The position numbers and the translations under genes are program-made. Source: UMGS1484 sp045661365 (GTDB lineage: Bacteria; Bacillota; Clostridia; Oscillospirales; Acutalibacteraceae). Taken from it: a stretch of 27,472 nucleotides of DNA. Where the stretch lies: positions 1 to 27,472 of the forward strand of contig JAZRFL010000126.1 in assembly GCA_045661365.1 (NCBI GenBank), written 5' to 3'. Shown piece after piece: positions 22,447 through 27,472 of this stretch; position 1 is the first letter of the stretch; each line of letters starts with the position of its first letter. The notes beneath the pieces were generated by a model. That model worked only from the letters and a program-made list of their open reading frames with translations, made no database searches and had not been told where the DNA came from.

Positions 22447-22450
22447 TCCT

Positions 22451-23050
22451 ATGTGGATCTATATTGTATTGGCAATCGTGGGGTTGATCGTTTTGCTGTT
22501 GCTTTGCCCGGTGGTGATTCGGGTTCGTTATGAGCAAGACGAGTTAAAGGCAGATGCCCGCTATTTGTTTTTTCGCTCTCCCTTGTTGGGGGGAAAAAAG
22601 AAACCGAAAAAAAAGCCGAAAAAAGGAAGAATTAAAACCAATATCGTTACCCAAAAAACCAGCGTAAGTGCATGGAGTGAACTGCGCAAGCAAATGGGTA
22701 CGGTGGAAACGGTTAAGCTGATGATTTCTTCTACCGTAACCTTTTTTCAGTCGATCTTGCGCCTGCTCAAAGGTGCCAAGGTACGGCATTTGGAATTGGA
22801 AATTCGAGTTACCGGAGAAGATGCGGCGGCCGCCGCTATCAATTACGGTGAAGTATGTGCCGTGCTGTATCCTTTTTTGGGAGCGGTGGGGAATCATATG
22901 AAATTGATACGGCCGAATCTCAATTTGTATTGTGATTACGAGGGGGACAAGCCGTTGGTACAGGGCAAAGCCAAGATCTATATTCCGCTTTATCACGTGG
23001 TGGGAACCGCGTTCTACAATATAAAACAAATGGTATCAAAACAACTTTAA
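22451..23050 (+). CDS. DUF2953 membrane protein
   Basis: The 199-residue protein has an N-terminal membrane segment (3-22), a short exposed strand, a lysine-rich stretch around 50-62 (KKKPKKKPKKG), and a C-terminal domain with LELEIRVTGEDAAAAAINYG, characteristic of DUF2953. The family commonly stands directly before ytfJ in Clostridia and Bacilli, as it does here, and a sporulation role is suspected from context only. It is separated from scpB by 4 bp. Confidence 0.85.
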   Translation: MWIYIVLAIVGLIVLLLLCPVVIRVRYEQDELKADARYLFFRSPLLGGKKKPKKKPKKGRIKTNIVTQKTSVSAWSELRKQMGTVETVKLMISSTVTFFQSILRLLKGAKVRHLELEIRVTGEDAAAAAINYGEVCAVLYPFLGAVGNHMKLIRPNLNLYCDYEGDKPLVQGKAKIYIPLYHVVGTAFYNIKQMVSKQL

Positions 23051-23066
23051 GAGGAGGAAATATACA

Positions 23067-23495
23067 ATGAACGAACAAACCAATCAAGTACCCGCACAAC
23101 AAAAAGGAAAATTAAAGGTGGGCACCATTTTAGACGTGACCGTAGAAAAAATGCGCGCCATGGCCGATGCCAGCACCATTATAGGGGATCCTATTGTCGT
23201 AGACGGTATTACCATGATTCCCGTGTCCAAAGTGACCTATGGTTTTGCTTCGGGCGGCAGCGACTTTGCCTCTAAAAAAGCGGCACATCCTTTGTTTGCC
23301 GGTGGCGGCGGTGGCGGTATGACCGTAACTCCCGTAGCGTTTATGGTGGTGGCCGACGGCGAGGTTAAATTGCTGAACATTCAACCTACCAATACTCCTT
23401 TGGGCGCGGCAGAACGAGCCATTACCATGGCACCCGAATTGATCGAACAAATTAAAAAGCTGTTCCAAAAGGACAAAAAAGAAACCGCCGAATAA
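23067..23495 (+). CDS. ytfJ: GerW-family sporulation protein YtfJ
   Basis: The 142-residue protein matches the family: TIIGDPIVVDGITMIPVSKV (37-56), YGFASGGSDF, a run of six glycines (79-84) and VTPVAFMVV. In Bacillus the homologue is a forespore protein needed for proper germination, in a sigma-F/G-dependent manner. A good ribosome site (AGAGGAGG) precedes the ATG. It follows DUF2953 by 16 bp. No forespore promoter was recognised immediately before it, so it may be read from the operon or from an internal promoter in the preceding gene. Confidence 0.93.
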   Translation: MNEQTNQVPAQQKGKLKVGTILDVTVEKMRAMADASTIIGDPIVVDGITMIPVSKVTYGFASGGSDFASKKAAHPLFAGGGGGGMTVTPVAFMVVADGEVKLLNIQPTNTPLGAAERAITMAPELIEQIKKLFQKDKKETAE

Positions 23496-23531
23496 GTACG
23501 GCGACCCAATATGGAAAAAGGGGGCCAAACA

Positions 23532-24086
23532 ATGAAAGAAGCATTGCATTGTCACGATGACTCTGACATGAAAATTGTGGGGGAACACCCCAAAAAAGTT
23601 TTACAAGAAGATGAGGTCAGCAAAACCCTGGATGAAATGAGAAGCATTCGCGAAAAAGGATTGTTGTTGCAAGCACAGCAGGTGGGCGATCACATGGCGG
23701 CATTTACCGCAGATTTGAAAAGCGAAACGGCCAATCCGCAATTGCTTGATCAACAATTGTGGTTATGCGTGTTTGCGGTGACCGTAGGGTGCGAAAGCTG
23801 TGTGCACAATGCGACCACTGCACGGGCGGTGCTCAATGCATTTCATGACCGTTTTCGTGCTTTGTGTCCCGATGCTTATGAAGATTCGGGGTACTCTATT
23901 GCCATGTCATTTTATTATTTGGCGGTGCGTAGCGTGAGCGATTCTCTTGCCGAAATGGGCAAAACCTTTGCCATGCTTTGCGGAAATGAAGCTGACCAAT
24001 CGTTGCAACAATTGGGGAAAGAAACCTTTGATCGGTGCATTGCTCGCATGGAACAATTGTGCCAACCCTTAAACCAAGAGGTATAA
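23532..24086 (+). CDS. Unknown helical cytosolic protein in the scp-ytfJ operon
   Basis: The 184-residue product was not recognised. It is predicted to be mostly helical and soluble, with a charged N-terminus rich in His and Asp (ALHCHDDSD) and a core from about 75 to 170 containing cysteines (VGCESCVH) that might bind metal or form a disulfide. The ATG at 23532 follows AAGGGGG by 7 bases; the upstream ATG at 23511 has no ribosome site. It lies 36 bp after ytfJ and 2 bp before the next gene. The cysteines and helical pattern alone do not establish a function. Confidence 0.75.
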   Translation: MKEALHCHDDSDMKIVGEHPKKVLQEDEVSKTLDEMRSIREKGLLLQAQQVGDHMAAFTADLKSETANPQLLDQQLWLCVFAVTVGCESCVHNATTARAVLNAFHDRFRALCPDAYEDSGYSIAMSFYYLAVRSVSDSLAEMGKTFAMLCGNEADQSLQQLGKETFDRCIARMEQLCQPLNQEV

Positions 24087-24088
24087 CT

Positions 24089-25120
24089 ATGGAAAAAGAA
24101 CAAACTCAAGTTGCGGACAAGCAACAACGCAATTACACCAAAGCTCGCCGCATTTCGTTGGTTTTCGTGGTGATCATAGGAGCAATTTTGATAGCCATGT
24201 TATATGGCATTTTGTCTACTCCTTATGACTCGGGACTGCTGATCGGTACGGCACTCAGCGGCAATAACCAATACGGCGGTAAAGTGGTAGCCTCTAACGA
24301 TTACCTGTTTTACGTGCATGAGGGCAAGGTGATCCAGCAATCCAAAGACTCCGGGGACAAAAAAATCATATACGAAGGCGACGTTTCTTACCTAAATCCG
24401 TATGACGGTTGGTTGTATTTTGTGGAAGAGGGCGCCATTTGGCGCATTGCCTATTACGGCGGACAAAAGGTGCAGATCGGTACGGCAGACAAGGTTTCCT
24501 TGATGAGTGTCAACGGCTTGTGGGTCTATTATTTGCAACAAGACGGCACCATTGGCAAGGTGCGAAGCGACGGACAAGAGCAACGAGCCATTACCGACGG
24601 AAGCATTGCTTTTACTGCCTTTGAATCAGCAAATCGCATTTTGCTTGCCACCGACGGTAAAAACATTTACCAAATGAAAACCGACGGTGCCGATTGCAAG
24701 GTGTTGGTAAAGGGTAGTAATATTACCCGCATGCTCTATACCTTAGACAATTTGTTTTACTGTGACAACGGTCAGATCAAATTGATCAAATCGGTGGAAG
24801 CGGGACAGGACGACGGTACTACCTTTGACGGCGTTTCGGCAGAAATTTTTACCTACGACGTGGATCACAATGGCCGCGACCAACTGATTTATGTAAAAGA
24901 CGGTCAGCTGAAAGTCAGAAAGCTTCGCACGATTATTCATCCTGATGAGGAAGAATATATACTGGCTCATGTTTCGGATATTGCAGATTTGTATTATATT
25001 AATGATAGTCGCAACCCCAACATGGATTTGTATTATCACGACACGGCGGGCAAGCTGTATCACATGTATATCAGCGAAGTGGAAAAAGGATTTGAAACCG
25101 AAACCACATTGGTGAAATAA
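24089..25120 (+). CDS. Membrane-anchored DUF5050-type beta-propeller protein
   Basis: The 343-residue product has a cytosolic basic N-terminus, one membrane segment (about 22-43) and an extracytoplasmic domain of repeated strands. Typical units are DGWLYFVEEGAIWRI, NGLWVYYLQQDGTIGKV and DNLFYCDNGQIKLI, the YY/LFY...G.I pattern of DUF5050 and related propeller domains of Clostridia. Such domains often act in surface or cell-wall-associated complexes. The function is unknown. It starts 2 bp after the preceding stop and is the last gene of the operon before rpmH. Confidence 0.82.
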   Translation: MEKEQTQVADKQQRNYTKARRISLVFVVIIGAILIAMLYGILSTPYDSGLLIGTALSGNNQYGGKVVASNDYLFYVHEGKVIQQSKDSGDKKIIYEGDVSYLNPYDGWLYFVEEGAIWRIAYYGGQKVQIGTADKVSLMSVNGLWVYYLQQDGTIGKVRSDGQEQRAITDGSIAFTAFESANRILLATDGKNIYQMKTDGADCKVLVKGSNITRMLYTLDNLFYCDNGQIKLIKSVEAGQDDGTTFDGVSAEIFTYDVDHNGRDQLIYVKDGQLKVRKLRTIIHPDEEEYILAHVSDIADLYYINDSRNPNMDLYYHDTAGKLYHMYISEVEKGFETETTLVK

Positions 25121-25138
25121 AAAAATTGCAAATTGTGG

Positions 25139-25168
25139 TTGACAAATGGTCGGTCTTTCCAGTATAAT
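25139..25168 (+). promoter_or_regulatory. Strong promoter of the rpmH operon
   Basis: TTGACA (25139-25144), an 18-base spacer and TATAAT (25163-25168). The leader to rpmH is about 80 nt. A second TTGACA at 25210-25215 has only a weak -10 (TATCCT) and would leave almost no leader. Confidence 0.85.
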
Positions 25169-25257
25169 AGTGTTTACTGTATGTTGGGCGGTTATGCCGT
25201 GTCGACATATTGACAAAAATGTTTATTATTGATTATCCTTGAAAGGAGTTGTTTTTC

Positions 25258-25392
25258 ATGCTGAGAACTTATCAACCCAAAAAACGTCATCGCAGTCGTG
25301 TACACGGGTTCCGTGCCAGAATGAGCACTGCCAACGGCCGCAAAGTTTTGGCTCGTCGCAGAGCACGTGGCCGCAAGGTATTGAGCGCCTAA
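25258..25392 (+). CDS. rpmH: Ribosomal protein bL34
   Basis: The 44-residue basic protein is the standard length and starts MLRTYQPKKRHR with the family core HGFRARMSTANGRKVLARRR. It is a 50S subunit protein. AAAGGAG lies 9 bases before the ATG. It is the first gene of the conserved rpmH-rnpA-yidD-yidC-jag run and has a near-consensus promoter. Confidence 0.97.
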   Translation: MLRTYQPKKRHRSRVHGFRARMSTANGRKVLARRRARGRKVLSA

Positions 25393-25436
25393 TTGGTGCT
25401 TCTTGCAATTTCGGCAGGAAACAGGAGAGTCTTACG

Positions 25437-25775
25437 TTGACGAAACCGGCGGTATTAAATGAAAACAAGGATTTCCGCAGGCTGTATGGCCGCGGCAAAT
25501 CGCGCGTGCATCCTGCACTGGTTACTTATGTGATGAAAAACCGTGCGGGTTGTTGCCGTATTGGTATTACTACCTCTAAAAAGATCGGAAATGCGGTAGA
25601 GCGCAACCGTGCTCGCCGTGTGATTCGAGAGGCATATCGGCAACTGTTGCCCACGATCCATGGGCAATATGATTTGGTTTTTGTGGCGCGCACCCGTACG
25701 GTCCACCTGAAAAGCAGTCAAATTCAAACCGTCATGGCGGCGCATCTTACCGAATTGGGAGTGACAGCGCCGTGA
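25437..25775 (+). CDS. rnpA: Ribonuclease P protein component
   Basis: The 112-residue protein binds the RNase P RNA and assists 5' maturation of tRNA precursors. It has the N-terminal NKDFRRLYGRGKS block (10-22) and the RNR signature AVERNRARRVIREAYR. There is no in-frame ATG near the N-terminus; the TTG at 25437 lies 7 bases after AGGAGAG and gives the usual family start. Its stop overlaps the yidD GTG. Confidence 0.95.
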   Translation: MTKPAVLNENKDFRRLYGRGKSRVHPALVTYVMKNRAGCCRIGITTSKKIGNAVERNRARRVIREAYRQLLPTIHGQYDLVFVARTRTVHLKSSQIQTVMAAHLTELGVTAP

Positions 25776-26011
25776 AACGTGTAATGATCTTATTCATTCG
25801 CTTTTATCAAAAGTGTATTTCGCCGCTTACGCCGCCTTGCTGTCGGTTTGAGCCTACTTGTTCCGCTTATGCGGTACAAGCATTGGAGCGATTTGGCTTT
25901 TTTCGGGGTATGTATCTTGCTATTCGCCGCTTCTTTCGTTGCAACCCATGGCACGAAGGAGGCTATGACCCTGTTCCTGCGAGCTGGAACGATGTGAAAC
26001 GGAGGAAATAA
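25772..26011 (+). CDS. yidD: Membrane protein insertion efficiency factor
   Basis: The 79-residue protein carries the family core SPLTPPCCRFEPTCSAYA, followed by CNPWHEGGYDPVP. It assists YidC-dependent insertion of membrane proteins, associated with the membrane by an amphipathic N-terminal helix. It starts with a GTG that overlaps the rnpA TGA (GTGA), and yidC starts 1 bp after its stop. Confidence 0.95.
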   Translation: MKRVMILFIRFYQKCISPLTPPCCRFEPTCSAYAVQALERFGFFRGMYLAIRRFFRCNPWHEGGYDPVPASWNDVKRRK

Positions 26012-26012
26012 C

Positions 26013-26912
26013 ATGTTTGATTGGATTTATTCCGGCATGGGCTGGATTCTGAGACAGATTTACGAATTGTTGAATCAAATCGGGATCGGTTACTATGCCT
26101 TGGCGATTTTGTTGTTTACGATTTTGGTCACCGTGGTTTTCCTGCCGCTTACCATGAAACAGCAACGTGCTTCTGCCAAACAGGCAAGTCTGCGCCCCAA
26201 ATTGGAAGCACTGAAAGAAAAATGCGGTGATGACCAACGTCGTTACCAAACCGAAATGCAGGCACTTTACAGAAAAGAAAACGTCAGCATGATGGGCGGT
26301 TGTTGGACCATGTTGGTTCGGTTGCCCTTTTTGTGGGGCGTGTGGATGGCGATCCGCAGCCCGCTGACTTACATTTTGGGAATTGAAAAAACTGTCATTG
26401 ACAATGCGGCAACAGCACTGAAAATTGCCGAGAATGCAGCCGATAAGGAATTGATCATTGTACAAAAGATCAATGAATTGGGCGCAGGATTTGACGGTCT
26501 GAAAGATCAAGTGCTGGGTATGAATTTTAACCTGTTTGGGTTGAATTTGACTGAAATTCCAACCTTCTCCTTGAATTTCAGCACAGTCGATTGGATTTGG
26601 TTGATTCCCATTTTGTCTTTTGCTACCGCTATGCTTTCGTCGGTAGTAACCATGAATATGCAAAAGAAAACCAACCCGCAAGCCGGTAACATGGGTTGCA
26701 TGATGTTGGGTATGCCTATTATCTCGTTGGTCATTGCGTTTGGTATGCCGGGCGCTGTAGGTTTTTACTGGGCCTGCTCCAACTTGGTCAACATGGTAGT
26801 TCAAATTTGTATGAACAAATATTACGGTCCTCATACCGTATTGGCAAAAGATGCCGCAAAAACCGTTGCGGTGCGCAAGGGAAAAGAACTTGCATTAAAA
26901 GAACAACAGTGA
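26013..26912 (+). CDS. yidC: Membrane insertase YidC/Oxa1
   Basis: The 299-residue protein is the short Gram-positive form without a large extracytoplasmic domain. After an N-terminal amphipathic stretch come a hydrophobic segment (about 25-46, followed by PLTMKQQRAS), a charged cytosolic hairpin with QALYRKENVSMMGGCW, and further membrane segments ending in PGAVGFYWACSNLVNM. There is no lipobox, unlike many Bacillus SpoIIIJ/YqjG forms. It inserts membrane proteins with or without Sec. GGAGG lies 8 bases before the ATG. Confidence 0.95.
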   Translation: MFDWIYSGMGWILRQIYELLNQIGIGYYALAILLFTILVTVVFLPLTMKQQRASAKQASLRPKLEALKEKCGDDQRRYQTEMQALYRKENVSMMGGCWTMLVRLPFLWGVWMAIRSPLTYILGIEKTVIDNAATALKIAENAADKELIIVQKINELGAGFDGLKDQVLGMNFNLFGLNLTEIPTFSLNFSTVDWIWLIPILSFATAMLSSVVTMNMQKKTNPQAGNMGCMMLGMPIISLVIAFGMPGAVGFYWACSNLVNMVVQICMNKYYGPHTVLAKDAAKTVAVRKGKELALKEQQ

Positions 26913-26924
26913 GGTGTTTAACCG

Positions 26925-27472
26925 TTGGTAAGAGAAGTGATTGCGACCGGCGCTGATGTAGCCGAAGCAAATGAAAAAGCTCGTGCCATGTTGGGCGACA
27001 GTATTCCCGAAAATGTGGACATACTGTTTGAAACCTTGGAACTGCCCAAGAAAAAGATTTTGGGTCTGTTTGGCGGTTGCCCTGCCAAAGTGCGTGCGTA
27101 CTATGAAATTCCCGATAACAAACCTGTAAAAAAGGTCGAAAAATATGAACGGTCGGACAAAAAACCCGCCAAAAACAACAAAGGCGCTAAACCCGCCAAA
27201 ACCGAAAAACCAAAAGTAGAAAACAAACCCGAAAAATCCGAAAAGACCGAACAGCCTCAAGAAACGGCAAAACCCAAGGCAGAGCTCTTGCCGGTAGAAG
27301 ATGCCGACAAAAAAGCCACGGTAGATACAGGGGTTGCTTTTGTACAAGCGGTGCTGGGGAAAATGGATATTGAAGCCAAGGTTACCGGCGGTCAAATAGA
27401 CGGTAATTTGGCAATCATGCTGGAGGGGGAACACCTGGGGGCGATCGTGGGTCGTCGCGGTGAAACCTTGGA
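26925..27472 (+). CDS. jag: Jag/KhpB RNA-binding protein (3' end beyond the window)
   Basis: The gene starts at a TTG at 26925, behind GAGGTG, 12 bp after yidC, and runs off the window in frame (182 codons visible). The N-terminal Jag domain is visible (VIATGADVAEANEKARAMLG... LPKKKILGLFGG), followed by a long Lys/Pro/Glu-rich linker (about residues 65-125). The KH domain begins near 130, with the GxxG loop IVGRRGETL at the window edge. An R3H domain is expected beyond. KhpB-type proteins bind RNA with KhpA and affect cell division and elongation. Confidence 0.93.
   Translation, partial: MVREVIATGADVAEANEKARAMLGDSIPENVDILFETLELPKKKILGLFGGCPAKVRAYYEIPDNKPVKKVEKYERSDKKPAKNNKGAKPAKTEKPKVENKPEKSEKTEQPQETAKPKAELLPVEDADKKATVDTGVAFVQAVLGKMDIEAKVTGGQIDGNLAIMLEGEHLGAIVGRRGETL

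Noticed and set aside
25210..25239. Second promoter for rpmH (TTGACA with TATCCT)
   Set aside because: The -10 is poor and transcription would begin at the ribosome binding site; the promoter at 25139-25168 is much better.
25920..26834. 304-codon minus-strand open frame opposite yidD/yidC
   Set aside because: It is antisense to two conserved genes and His/Gln-rich like other shadows.

Overview
The window looks like part of a chromosome from a spore-forming anaerobic Firmicute of the Clostridia, probably an Oscillospirales/Ruminococcaceae-type gut or plant-polymer degrader. This is inferred from the forespore/germination genes (spoVAC, spoVAD, ytfJ/gerW), the Gram-positive YidC without a large extracytoplasmic domain, the rpmH-rnpA-yidD-yidC-jag block, the scpA-scpB pair, and many short lipoproteins. 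No species can be named from sequence alone. No rRNA, tRNA, CRISPR array or transposase gene was seen.

Left part (1-5035). A 5'-truncated 2-oxoacid dehydrogenase E1 gene ends in a strong terminator. It is followed by a lipoate-protein ligase (which would lipoylate such complexes) and, 14 bp later, mannitol-1-phosphate 5-dehydrogenase. After mtlD comes a rearranged patch: a promoter with nested palindromes, a structured leader ending in an intrinsic terminator, an orphan zinc-ribbon membrane protein, a second diverged copy of the mtlD 3' end with a near-identical terminator, and the dead 3' end of a minus-strand membrane-anchored protein.

Sugar region (5036-11921, all minus strand). An intracellular GH78 alpha-L-rhamnosidase has its own promoter. 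Upstream of it lies an operon of two Gfo/Idh/MocA oxidoreductases and two TIM-barrel sugar isomerase/epimerase-type proteins, interrupted by an AT-rich orphan membrane gene. The combination suggests oxidation/epimerisation of glycosides, possibly through 3-keto intermediates, but the substrate is not known.

Sporulation and accessory region (12093-20215). spoVAC, behind a textbook sigma-G promoter, is separated from spoVAD by 6.4 kb holding a nucleoside hydrolase, a PnuC transporter with a structured leader, a beta-helix DUF4353-type lipoprotein with proline-rich repeats, an MFS transporter coupled to a lipoprotein, another lipoprotein behind three phased palindromic operators, and a 22-codon stump of an XRE regulator. 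A 55-residue acidic-tailed protein with a sigma-G-like promoter lies beyond spoVAD.

Housekeeping region (20377-27472, plus strand). A site-2 protease, scpA, scpB, DUF2953, ytfJ, an unknown gene and a DUF5050-type membrane protein form a compact operon. Then come rpmH, rnpA, yidD, yidC and the start of jag, cut by the window end. dnaA and an obvious origin are absent from the usual place upstream of rpmH.
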